DNA from: Streptomyces shenzhenensis
GTDB lineage: Bacteria > Actinomycetota > Actinomycetes > Streptomycetales > Streptomycetaceae
DNA length: 64,000 nucleotides
Direction: 5' to 3'
Assembly: GCF_021462265.1 (NCBI RefSeq)
Contig: NZ_JAJONF010000006.1
Location: 248,001 to 312,000, forward strand
In this document: positions 18,142-25,478 of the stretch, one piece after another
Numbering within the stretch: position 1 is the stretch's first letter
Layout of the letters: every line of letters starts with the position of its first letter
Translations under genes and position numbers: made by a program
Notes under the pieces: generated by a model
What the model was told of the DNA's origin: nothing
The model's input: the letters and a program-made list of their open reading frames with translations, nothing else
Databases searched by the model: none

Positions 18142-18879
18142 ATGTCCGGCATCAAGGGCAAGGTCGTCGCGCTCACAGGCGCCAGCAGCGGCATCGGAGA
18201 GGCGACGGCGATCCATCTCGCCGGGCAAGGGGCCCGCCTGGTGCTCGGAGCCCGGCGGGAGGGCCGGCTGAACGCAGTGGTCGATCGCATCACAGCCCAG
18301 GGCGGCTCGGCCGTCGGGGTCGTCGTCGACGTCACGCGCCGCGACGACCTCAAACGCCTGACCGATGCGGCACTCGACCGCTTCGGCCGACTGGACGTCC
18401 TGGTCTCCAACGCCGGCACGATGGCGGTATCGCCGTTCGACGACCTGCGCCAGGACGACTGGGACGCCATGGTCGCCACCCACATCACGGGCCTGCTGAA
18501 CGGCATCGGGGCCGCGCTGCCCATCTTCCGGAAGCAGCGCTCCGGGCAGTTCGTCAATGTCGCCTCCACCGCCGCCTATGTCGTGAAGTCCCCCCAGGCC
18601 GTATACGCGGCCACCAAGACCGCGGTGAAGGTACTGACCGAAGGGCTGCGCCAGGAGTCCGGCCCCGACCTGCGCGTCACCCTCGTCTCACCGGGCTTCA
18701 CCAACACGGAGGGCGTCGGCAAGGGAGGGAGCCCCGAGGCAGCGGCGGCGCTCGCCCGGCAGCGCGACGAGATCGCCATGCCGCCCTCCGCCGTCGCCTC
18801 CGCCATCGGTTACGCGATCGGGCAGCCTGACGGCATCGACGTCAGCGAGATTGTCGTCCGCCCCACCGTGCAGGCCTGA
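18142..18879 (+). CDS. Short-chain dehydrogenase/reductase (SDR)
   Basis: A 245-residue classical SDR: TGASSGIG near residue 12, GARREGRL (an Arg pair favouring NADPH), VSNAG, catalytic Ser in NVASTAAYV and YAATK. Residues SPGFTNTEG match the usual PG motif. It is the target of the divergent TetR regulator. Substrate not predictable from sequence; similar proteins are annotated as oxidoreductases acting on small carbonyls. The 284 bases after it show nothing recognisable. Confidence 0.9.
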   Translation: MSGIKGKVVALTGASSGIGEATAIHLAGQGARLVLGARREGRLNAVVDRITAQGGSAVGVVVDVTRRDDLKRLTDAALDRFGRLDVLVSNAGTMAVSPFDDLRQDDWDAMVATHITGLLNGIGAALPIFRKQRSGQFVNVASTAAYVVKSPQAVYAATKTAVKVLTEGLRQESGPDLRVTLVSPGFTNTEGVGKGGSPEAAAALARQRDEIAMPPSAVASAIGYAIGQPDGIDVSEIVVRPTVQA

Positions 18880-19163
18880 CGACCGGCCCGGCACGGCTAC
18901 GGATCCCCCTGCCAGGCAGACGACGAGAACCGGTCGCCGCCCTGTCGGACGCCGGCACCGCCGAGAGCGTCCGCCATGACGGGGGCGGGAACGCACCACG
19001 GCAAGACCACCACCTGGCTCCGCAACGGGACCGGCGGCGCCTGGAGCCGGTACGCCCTGGCAACCGCGTGACGGTCACCAGCAGGCTGGACCCCAGGGAA
19101 ATCACGGCAGTTGAACCCAGCCACGGAGTGGCAGGCCAGGGGGTGCCCTGGCCTGCCCGTGCC

Positions 19164-19568
19164 TCACGATGCCGTGGGCTGCTCCTGGTGGCTGCCGTAG
19201 GGCCGGGTGATGATCTCCATGCCGTGCCCGGCCGGATCCATGAAGTACAGTCCGCGCCCACCGTGATGGTGGTTGATCTCTCCAGGCTGCTTCAGGTGCG
19301 GATCGGCGTAGTACATGATCCCGGCCTTCCGGATACGCGCGAAGGCCGCGTCGAACTCCTCGTCGGAAACGAGGAACGCGTAGTGCTGCATGACGATCGA
19401 CTCCGCCGGAATGGCGGCGAAGTCCAGGGTGACCCCGTTGCTTGTGGCCACCGGAACGAACGGGCCCCACTCGGTCCCGACCTCAAGCCCCAGGATGTGC
19501 GCCAGGAACTCGGCCGACTCCCGGTTGTCCCGGGCATGGACGATGGTGTGATTCAACTCGACTGACAT
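19164..19568 (-). CDS. VOC-family (glyoxalase/bleomycin-resistance fold) protein
   Basis: A 134-residue protein made of paired beta-alpha-beta-beta-beta units. N-terminal ELNHTIVHARDNRESAEFLAHILGL and C-terminal GRGLYFMDPAGHGMEIITRPYG carry metal-ligand-type His and Glu residues typical of the vicinal oxygen chelate family. QHYAFLVSDEEFDAAFARI begins the second module. ATG 19568 excludes eight unrelated upstream codons. Substrate unknown; homologues are often stress or detoxification enzymes. It stands alone. Confidence 0.88.
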   Translation of the reverse strand: MSVELNHTIVHARDNRESAEFLAHILGLEVGTEWGPFVPVATSNGVTLDFAAIPAESIVMQHYAFLVSDEEFDAAFARIRKAGIMYYADPHLKQPGEINHHHGGRGLYFMDPAGHGMEIITRPYGSHQEQPTAS

Positions 19569-19969
19569 GTGTGGAATGCCTCCGCAAGGCACCTCACGGC
19601 ACCTCCATGCCTCACCCAGCCGGTGACCGGCACGCGATGCGTGCGCATGATCCTAAACAGCGGCGCCCACGCCGTCGACGCGCCTTCCGAGGAGGCAGAC
19701 CTTTTCGGCCACGGAGCGGCACCCGCACGACAGGAAAGGTACGGTACGGGGGCGGGAAGTGACAGCGCCCGGGCTACCGGCCCTGCCGGCAGCAGACACC
19801 TTCCCTGTTCCCCGTTTACTTGTTCATGTCGCCCACATCCGGAAGAACGCGGATATTTTTCTCGGTTTGCACCCCATAGTCAAACCGGAAAAGATTCGTT
19901 AACATTCCCGCCGCACAGGCGCTGTTTCCGCAGGACGGTTAGCCGCCGTGGCGGGGAGGGAACGGGGAC
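19569..19969. other. 401-base gap with an AT-richer island
   Basis: No convincing gene. The interval 19845-19915 is unusually AT-rich for this genome (contains ATATTTTTCTCGG and GAAAAGATTCGTTAAC) and probably holds the promoter of the membrane protein gene at 19970. The lower GC continues into that gene. Confidence 0.5.
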
Positions 19970-20593
19970 ATGGGTACGGTTGCAGTGATCGACTTAGTGG
20001 TCGGAATGATTTCCTCCGCCTATGCATTTTTCAAGGAGATCGGCCGCGACGTCAACGGGATTCGCAACCGGGTCAAGATCGGGAAAATCGTCGCGGTTTT
20101 CCTTTCGGCCGTCCTGATCTCGACGATTCTCCTGGTGGCAGGCCATGTGATACAGCTGCCGTTGTGGATGACGGGAGAGACCGAGCAGGACCTGGGCGGA
20201 GTGGATCTCGCCGCCTACTGCAACTCCTACGGGTTCGGCGCGGCCACCGATCAGGGATGCGAGTCCGGCATCAATCTGGGGAGCGCCTGCGACTGGTCCC
20301 ACAACGCAAAAGGCTCCCACATCAAGTTCTCCTCACCGAGCCCGAAGAGCGGACTGTGCTACACGGCGAACGGCCACTTGCTCGGCGGCATATCCGACAT
20401 GGACGGATACTGCAAATACCGATTCAAATTCATTGTGACGGTCACGAGCACTTCCCAGCCACCGCACACCTGGAACTGTGAAACCAGCGTGAACCCGGAT
20501 CTCGTGTGCGGCTGGCAGTACCAGAAGCGCGCCGTCGCCGCCCGCCTCAACGACGCCGGCCACTTGCGGTGCTACGAAAGAAAGCACATCTGA
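19970..20593 (+). CDS. Membrane-anchored Cys-rich extracytoplasmic protein, unknown function
   Basis: A 207-residue protein with one strong membrane segment (about residues 39-62, VAVFLSAVLISTILLVAGHV) after a basic cytoplasmic stretch, then an outer domain with about nine Cys residues (AAYCNSYG, DQGCESG, SACDWS, GLCYTA, GYCKYRFK, NCETS, VCGWQY), probably disulphide-bonded. Not recognised. Base composition and codon use are clearly less GC-biased than the neighbours, suggesting transfer. An IS remnant lies 22 bases downstream on the opposite strand. Confidence 0.7.
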   Translation: MGTVAVIDLVVGMISSAYAFFKEIGRDVNGIRNRVKIGKIVAVFLSAVLISTILLVAGHVIQLPLWMTGETEQDLGGVDLAAYCNSYGFGAATDQGCESGINLGSACDWSHNAKGSHIKFSSPSPKSGLCYTANGHLLGGISDMDGYCKYRFKFIVTVTSTSQPPHTWNCETSVNPDLVCGWQYQKRAVAARLNDAGHLRCYERKHI

Positions 20594-20614
20594 CACGTCA
20601 GCTGCAGTTCTTGA

Positions 20615-20764
20615 TCACGGTTGGTTGCAGCGGTGATGTCGTTTCTGCTGGCAGGCTGCCGCAACGGCTTGGCGGTGGCGGCGCCAGGCGGTCCAGCGCA
20701 GGACGTGATCGCGGTCGCGGACCGGTACGGGCAGCGTGAGGGCCCGCAGGAGACGATGAGCTCG
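20615..20764 (-). pseudogene. C-terminal remnant of an IS transposase
   Basis: Read on the minus strand, about 48 codons give RDRDHVLRWTAWRRHRQAVA and then a basic His/Gln tail to a stop. Many streptomycete IS transposases end with such an RWSxWRRxHQAxA motif. Nothing upstream continues the gene, so only the 3' tip survives. Its presence next to a low-GC gene fits past insertion events. The family assignment is uncertain. Confidence 0.55.
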
Positions 20765-20846
20765 GGGCGGCTCAGCACCGCGGCGGAGGCGCGATCACCC
20801 TGACGGGCGATGGGACCGGAGCGACTTTCGAAGTAGTTTCAATGTC

Positions 20847-21326
20847 ATGAGTGCCGAAAGCGCAGCCGTGAACTTCTCCGAGCTGGTGAACAAGAACAAG
20901 CAGACGCTGGCCCGGCTCCAGGAATCCCCCAGACTGCTCCTGCACCGCAGAGACGGCGAGGACCTGGTCCTCACCACCGCCGCGCGCGCCGAGCAGGACC
21001 AGACCGTGGTGTCGGCGGCCACCCGAATGCTGGCCGCGATGGCACGCCGGGAACCCGGCAGCATGGAGTTGCTCCTCGACATACTGCCGGACGCCTTCCC
21101 CTGGGTCCGGTTCCTGCCCGAGTCCGATCTGCACGCCTTCGCCGTCGAACTGGTCGACACCATGCGCGCCGCGGACTCAGTCGGCAACAGCGCCTCCGTC
21201 GCCCAGCTGCTCATCGCCTGGCAGCACACCGCCGAGGTCTACTCCGACCCCGAGTTGCTGGCCTCGCTGACCAGGGATCACGGCGAGGACTACGGCCCGG
21301 TAGCCGACCCTCGGGACACAGCATGA
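20847..21326 (+). CDS. Antitoxin-like protein (Phd/YefM-like N-terminus)
   Basis: A 159-residue acidic protein. The first ~45 residues (AVNFSELVNKNKQTLARLQE, then LLLHRRDGEDLVLTT) resemble the Phd/YefM DNA-binding fold. The rest is helical and longer than a usual Phd antitoxin. Its stop codon overlaps the next gene's start as ATGA, the coupling usual in type II toxin-antitoxin pairs. An 11-bp palindrome ACTTTCGAAGT at 20824-20834 just before the gene could be its autoregulatory site. Function inferred from architecture. Confidence 0.65.
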   Translation: MSAESAAVNFSELVNKNKQTLARLQESPRLLLHRRDGEDLVLTTAARAEQDQTVVSAATRMLAAMARREPGSMELLLDILPDAFPWVRFLPESDLHAFAVELVDTMRAADSVGNSASVAQLLIAWQHTAEVYSDPELLASLTRDHGEDYGPVADPRDTA

Positions 21327-21682
21327 CGGCAGGCCGCGGCGACCGCGCCGCACCACCGGCACCAGAGGGCCACTGGGAAGTCCGCTTCGCCGACGCCGCC
21401 TCGGCCAAGGGCTGGGAGAACCTCGCCCAGCAGGCCCGCGAGAACACCTACCGCGCCTGGCTCACCTTGCGCACCGCCCCCAGACCGGCCGCTGAGACAT
21501 CTCGGCACCACCGCCTCAAGGGCAGCCTCGCGCATGGCACCCATCGCGGGCAGATCTGTGAGCAATGGCAGATCGAGGCGACCGGCGGCGGCCGCATCTG
21601 GTATCTGCTCGACACCGCCAGGAAGACCTGCTGGATCACCTTCGCAGGCACGGGCCACCCGCGCGCCACGGATCGCCGCTGA
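21323..21682 (+). CDS. Toxin-like partner (RelE/HigB-like fold suspected)
   Basis: A 119-residue basic protein. After a variable N-terminus come WEVRFADAASAKGWENLAQQ, a short helix pair, then RLKGSLAHG...QWQIEATGGGRIWYLLDTARKTCWITFAGTGHPR, a helix-helix-beta layout resembling RelE/HigB RNases, with Arg/His/Lys residues near the end. It overlaps the antitoxin-like gene by four bases. No experimental homologue is known to me; it may alternatively be a non-toxic partner. Confidence 0.62.
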   Translation: MTAGRGDRAAPPAPEGHWEVRFADAASAKGWENLAQQARENTYRAWLTLRTAPRPAAETSRHHRLKGSLAHGTHRGQICEQWQIEATGGGRIWYLLDTARKTCWITFAGTGHPRATDRR

Positions 21683-21828
21683 CAGTCAGGTTGACGGCGA
21701 CGTCTGCCCAGCGGCGGCCGCTTCGTCAGCCTCAGGAACGGCGCCCTCAGGCGGCAGGGGCTCGGCCACCGGAGCAACCCGCCGCCGCGAGCCCGGAGAC
21801 GCCCGGCACCGCAGCCGGAGCCACAGAC

Positions 21829-21880
21829 ACAGGCACCGGCACAGACACAGGCACCGGCACCGGCACCGGCACCGGCACCC
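21829..21880. repeat. Hexanucleotide tandem repeat (GGCACC / GGCACA)
   Basis: Roughly eight consecutive six-base units of the form GGCACC, some as CAGACA or CAGGCA, in the 278-base gap before the SDR at 21961. A slippage-prone tract; nothing else is recognisable in that gap. Confidence 0.8.
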
Positions 21881-21960
21881 AGCCTTGGACTTGCTGGTCC
21901 ATTTTTCCGGACGCACAGTGGTCCGCACCTGACGGGGACCGAGCAGACGGAGAGTTGATC

Positions 21961-22725
21961 ATGGGCATGCGACTGGCAGGGAAGACCGCGCTGGTGACCG
22001 GTGCGACCAGCAACATCGGGCGGGCGATCGCGGAGGCGTTCGGCGCGGAGGGGGCGCATGTCGTCGTCTCGGGGCGGAGCGCCGAGCGCGGGGCGGAGGT
22101 GGTCGAGGGGATCCGGGCCCACGGCGGCCGGGCCGACTTCGTGCGGGCCGACCTGGACGGCAGCGCCGCCGCGTCACGGGCGCTGGCGGCGGAGGCGACC
22201 CGGGTGCTGGGCGGCCGTATCGACGTCCTCGTCAACAACGCGGGCATCTACCCGGCTGACAGCACCGCCGCCACCGACGAGAAGACCTTCGACCAGGTCT
22301 ACGCGGTCAACGTCAAGGCCCCGTTCTTCCTGACGGCGGCCGTCGCACCGGCCATGGTCGAGGCGGGCGGCGGCGCCATCATCAATCTGAGCTCGTGGAT
22401 CGCCCGCCTGGGCGTCTCCGCCGGCGCCCTGTACAGCTCGACCAAGGGAGCGGTGGAGACCCTGACCCGGGCCTGGGCGGCGGAGTTCGGGCCGCAGCGG
22501 GTGCGGGTGAACGCGATCTCCCCCGGCGTGGTGCTGCCGTCGGACGCCGAGGTGGCCGACCTCGCCGGGGCCATGATGAAGGGAACGCCGGCGGGCGAGA
22601 TGGGCACACCGGAGGCGATCGCGAGCGCGGCGGTGTATCTGGCCGCCGACGAGTCGTCGTTCGTGCACGGGATCGTGCTGGACGTGGACGGCGGCCGTAC
22701 GGGCGTCGCGGTCGTCGCCGCGTGA
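21961..22725 (+). CDS. Short-chain dehydrogenase/reductase (SDR)
   Basis: A 254-residue classical SDR: TGATSNIG cofactor loop, GRSAERG, NNAG, NLSSWIA with the catalytic Ser, YSSTK with Tyr and Lys, and the C-terminal GIVLDVDGG typical of FabG-like enzymes. AGCAGACGGAGAG six bases before the ATG supplies the ribosome site. It is convergent with the TetR gene at 22942. Its stop codon lies inside the first unit of the degenerate repeat array that fills the gap between them. Confidence 0.9.
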   Translation: MGMRLAGKTALVTGATSNIGRAIAEAFGAEGAHVVVSGRSAERGAEVVEGIRAHGGRADFVRADLDGSAAASRALAAEATRVLGGRIDVLVNNAGIYPADSTAATDEKTFDQVYAVNVKAPFFLTAAVAPAMVEAGGGAIINLSSWIARLGVSAGALYSSTKGAVETLTRAWAAEFGPQRVRVNAISPGVVLPSDAEVADLAGAMMKGTPAGEMGTPEAIASAAVYLAADESSFVHGIVLDVDGGRTGVAVVAA

Positions 22726-22960
22726 CGGCCCGACGATGCCCCCCGTCGCGGCGTGACGGACCGACGATGACCGCCATGGCGGCGTGACGGACCGACGATG
22801 ACCCCCCGTCGCGGCGTGACGGACCGAACGACGGTTACCGCTACCGCGGCGCGGAAGACCGTACGACGGTCGAGCCCTTCCCGCGTGACGCACCGTACGC
22901 GGTCGAGGTCTCCCGGCGTGACGCACCGTACGACGTCGAGGTCATCGCGGCGCGACAGAC
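22719..22960. repeat. Degenerate ~33-bp tandem repeat array between convergent SDR and TetR genes
   Basis: About eight head-to-tail units, each starting with a version of GCGTGACGGACCG and followed by CGACGATGACC or ACGACGGTCGAG. Unit starts (GTGAC or equivalent) are near 22722, 22753, 22784, 22816, 22850, 22885, 22918 and 22952, so the period drifts from 31 to 35 bases. The array begins over the SDR stop codon and ends inside the last codons of tetR. Confidence 0.8.
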
Positions 22961-23571
22961 CCGGCCGGCATCAGGTCGCGCCGCAGGTCCGCGAGCCCCT
23001 GGTCGAGGGCGGCGCGCAGGTGGGTGGAGTCCCCCGTCGACATCAGGATGGACACGCCTCCCTGGATCGCGGCCAGCAGGGCGGCGGCCCGCGCGTCGAC
23101 ATCGAACTCGGCGGACGGGCTCTCGGCCGCCCGCAACGCACGGATGCCGGCCGCCAGGCTCTGCTGCCAGCGCCGCATCAGCCCGGTCACGATCGCCCGC
23201 GCCCCCGGCGTCGCACGCCCGACCTGAAGAAACAGCGACCCGAGCGGACACGTGTCCCCCTGGATCTCGTAGCGGGCGACCACCACGTCCCGCCACCGCT
23301 GCCAGCTCTCCCAGGAGTCGAGGCGGCCCAGATACGGCTGCTGGTCCTCGATCACCTGGTCCGCCTCGAACTCCGCGACGGCCAGCAGCAGTTCGTCCTT
23401 GCCGTCCGGGAAGTAGTGGAAGAGCTGGCTCTTGCTGGTGCGGGTCCGCGCCATGACGTCGTCGAGGGTGACGGTGTTGACCCCCTGCTCCCGCAGCACC
23501 TCGGCAGCGCCCTCGACGATCCGCCGCCGGGTGGCCTGGCCCTTGGCCGTCAGCTCCTTGTGCCGCGTCAT
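22942..23571 (-). CDS. TetR-family transcriptional regulator (AcuR/YcdC-like)
   Basis: A 209-residue TetR protein. The helix-turn-helix spans RRRIVEGAAEVLREQGVNTV and LDDVMARTRTSKSQLFHYFPDGKDELL; the ligand domain carries GDTCPLGSL, typical of the YcdC/TetR_C_16-like branch. GGAGG five bases before ATG 23571 fixes the start. A perfect palindrome lies just upstream and probably mediates autorepression. It is convergent with the SDR at 21961 and follows the PH-domain gene by 37 bases. Confidence 0.92.
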   Translation of the reverse strand: MTRHKELTAKGQATRRRIVEGAAEVLREQGVNTVTLDDVMARTRTSKSQLFHYFPDGKDELLLAVAEFEADQVIEDQQPYLGRLDSWESWQRWRDVVVARYEIQGDTCPLGSLFLQVGRATPGARAIVTGLMRRWQQSLAAGIRALRAAESPSAEFDVDARAAALLAAIQGGVSILMSTGDSTHLRAALDQGLADLRRDLMPAGSVAPR

Positions 23572-23587
23572 CCCGACCTCCGCGAAG

Positions 23588-23603
23588 TGGACCGTAAGGT
23601 CCA
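23588..23603. promoter_or_regulatory. TetR autoregulatory operator candidate
   Basis: TGGACC-GTAA-GGTCCA, a perfect 6-bp inverted repeat 17 bases before the tetR start and just after the PH-gene stop. It is the only such site visible; repression of tetR itself is the simplest reading. Confidence 0.7.
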
Positions 23604-23607
23604 ATCC

Positions 23608-24300
23608 TTACCCCACCGCCAGCAGCACCGCCAGCAGCACCGCCCCGGCCACCGCCGGCGCGGCCACCTCGTAGGCCCACCGCACCGTGATCTCGCTCTG
23701 GGCCGACTCGGCCGACCCCCTGCTCTCCAGCATCTCCCGGAGGTCGTCCATGACCTTGTCGGTCTCCGTGCGCAACGGCCCGGCCTCGTGATCGAGCTCG
23801 CCCCGCCCCCCGGCACCACCGAAGCCGCCGAACCCGTCGAAACCACCGAGCCCGCGCCCGGCGCCGAAGCGCGTCCCGCCCCCCGTCTGCCCGCGCCGCG
23901 CGTCCGACTCCGCCTTCGCCTGCCGGCGAGCCACCTTCTTGCGGCCCCGCAGGGACACGGGGACCGCCCACAGCTGGTACTTCGCGCCGGACTTCACGAT
24001 CACCTCGTTCGAGTAACCGGAGCGCAGCGAGGCGATCTCCCCCCAGGGCAGCGTGATCACCCGGAACGGGTTGCGGACGCGCAGCCGGTCCTCGTTCGCG
24101 AACACCGCGGGACGCAGCGTGAAGGCGGCGACCAGCGGCACGATGAGGATGAGCGCGGCGAGGGCGAGCCAGGGGGTGCGGCCCTGCCCCCGGAACAGCG
24201 CGTCGATGCCGAGCCAGCCGACGATGACGAGGAGCAGTACGCCGCCGATCAGCGCCTGGGGCGAGCGGTAGATGCGGTCCTTGACGAGGGGCGTGGTCAT
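23608..24300 (-). CDS. PH-domain membrane protein
   Basis: A 230-residue protein: two N-terminal membrane segments (ALIGGVLLLVIVGWLGI and LALAALILIVPLVAAF), a bacterial PH-like beta domain (RVRNPFRVITLPWGEIASLRSGYSNEVIV), a Gly/Phe/Arg-rich linker (FGAGRGLGGFDGFGG) and a C-terminal membrane segment (APAVAGAVLLAVLLAVG). It is divergent from deoC, as in S. coelicolor (about SCO4915, from memory). Function unknown. Confidence 0.88.
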   Translation of the reverse strand: MTTPLVKDRIYRSPQALIGGVLLLVIVGWLGIDALFRGQGRTPWLALAALILIVPLVAAFTLRPAVFANEDRLRVRNPFRVITLPWGEIASLRSGYSNEVIVKSGAKYQLWAVPVSLRGRKKVARRQAKAESDARRGQTGGGTRFGAGRGLGGFDGFGGFGGAGGRGELDHEAGPLRTETDKVMDDLREMLESRGSAESAQSEITVRWAYEVAAPAVAGAVLLAVLLAVG

Positions 24301-24382
24301 GCGCCGATTCTGCCTCAGCCGTGCGCCCGCGCGCCGCGGGGGCATCATCGCCGTATGCGAGCACCGGTGCGCTGTGGTTGCT

Positions 24383-24433
24383 CGCGCAGTTCCTCCCCCA
24401 GCCTCCGGCCGGGGGGACCCCCAGCGCCCCTTG
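24383..24433. repeat. Dispersed GC-rich intergenic repeat, copy 2
   Basis: CGCGCAGTTCC followed by the CCCCCAGCC...GGCCGGGGGG stem-loop and CCCAGCGCCCC; same family as 6622, 35304 and 41365. It lies between the PH gene and deoC, upstream of the deoC promoter. Confidence 0.8.
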
Positions 24434-24487
24434 ACGTAGGACAGCTCCCCGGCACCGAGAAGAACCGCCCCTCGGGGTGTACAGCCG

Positions 24488-24512
24488 CTACGCGCGTAGA
24501 TATGCTCGGCTG
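24488..24512 (+). promoter_or_regulatory. deoC promoter with CTACGCGCGTAG operator
   Basis: The exact palindrome is at 24488-24499 and abuts a -10-like TATGCT at 24501-24506. A -35-like TGTACA lies 17 bases upstream of the -10 (24478-24483). The -10 ends six bases before GTG 24513, predicting a leaderless mRNA. The operator fills the spacer, a repressing position. Confidence 0.75.
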
Positions 24513-25472
24513 GTGACCATGCCCACCACCGCACCCCACGCACTTGCTGACGTCACCGCGTCCGACAGCACGCTGCGCCGCTTCCTCCACGGGCTGCCCG
24601 GCGTCGACGCGGTCGGCCTGGAGGCGCGTGCCGCCTCTCTCGGCACCCGTTCCATCAAGACCACCGCGAAGGCGTACGCCATCGACCTCGCCATCTCGAT
24701 GGTCGACCTGACGACGCTGGAAGGCGCGGACACCCCGGGCAAGGTCCGGGCGCTCGGCGCCAAGGCGGTCCACCCGGACCCGACGGACCGGACGACCCCC
24801 GCCACGGCGGCCGTCTGCGTCTACCCGGACATGGTGGCCACCGCCAAGGAGGCCGTCGCCGGCTCGTCCGTCAAGGTCGCCTCGGTCGCCACCGCCTTCC
24901 CGGCCGGCCGTGCCGCGCTCGACGTCAAGCTCGCCGACGTACGCGACGCCATGAGCGCCGGCGCCGACGAGATCGACATGGTCATCGACCGCGGCGCGTT
25001 CCTCGCGGGGAACTACCTGAAGGTGTACGACGAGATCACCGCCGTACGCGAAGCCTGCGGAACCTCGGCCCGGCTCAAGGTCATCTTCGAGACCGGCGAG
25101 CTGTCGACGTACGACAACATCCGCCGGGCGTCCTGGCTGGGCATGCTCGCGGGCGCCGACTTCATCAAGACGTCGACCGGCAAGGTCGCGGTCAACGCCA
25201 CCCCGGCGAACACCCTCCTCATGCTGGAGGCGGTGCGCGACTTCCGCGCGCAGACCGGCGTCCAGGTCGGGGTCAAGCCCGCCGGCGGGATCCGGACCAG
25301 CAAGGACGCGATCAAGTTCCTCGTCATCGTCAACGAGACCGTGGGAGAGGACTGGCTGGACAACCACTGGTTCCGCTTCGGCGCCTCCTCACTCCTGAAC
25401 GACCTGCTGATGCAGCGGCAGAAGCTGGCCACCGGCCGCTACTCCGGCCCCGACTACGTGACGGTGGACTGA
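24513..25472 (+). CDS. deoC: Deoxyribose-phosphate aldolase
   Basis: A 319-residue class I aldolase that splits 2-deoxyribose-5-phosphate to glyceraldehyde-3-phosphate and acetaldehyde. Visible active-site elements are DEIDMVID, KVIFETGEL, the Schiff-base Lys in GADFIKTSTGK and the second Lys in VGVKPAGGIRT. It is longer than E. coli DeoC owing to an N-terminal extension and a C-terminal NDLLMQRQK tail, as in the eukaryote-like branch. GTG 24513 is chosen because of promoter geometry; ATG 24519 is two codons later. The two aldehyde dehydrogenase genes follow within 6 and 0 bases, forming one operon. Confidence 0.95.
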   Translation: MTMPTTAPHALADVTASDSTLRRFLHGLPGVDAVGLEARAASLGTRSIKTTAKAYAIDLAISMVDLTTLEGADTPGKVRALGAKAVHPDPTDRTTPATAAVCVYPDMVATAKEAVAGSSVKVASVATAFPAGRAALDVKLADVRDAMSAGADEIDMVIDRGAFLAGNYLKVYDEITAVREACGTSARLKVIFETGELSTYDNIRRASWLGMLAGADFIKTSTGKVAVNATPANTLLMLEAVRDFRAQTGVQVGVKPAGGIRTSKDAIKFLVIVNETVGEDWLDNHWFRFGASSLLNDLLMQRQKLATGRYSGPDYVTVD

Positions 25473-25478
25473 TCGATC

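Noticed and set aside
18897..19124. Small frames in the gap after the SDR at 18142
   Set aside because: No ribosome sites, no similarity and Arg/Gly-rich shadow-like composition.
19569..19988. A 139-codon plus-strand frame before the membrane protein gene
   Set aside because: It has no motif, odd composition and crosses the AT-rich promoter region and the start of the next gene in another frame.
20621..20803. A 60-codon plus-strand frame
   Set aside because: It is opposite the IS transposase tail, which explains the sequence better.
22719..22960. Tandem array considered as a CRISPR
   Set aside because: Units are degenerate, follow head to tail with drifting period and have no unique spacers; no cas genes are in the window.
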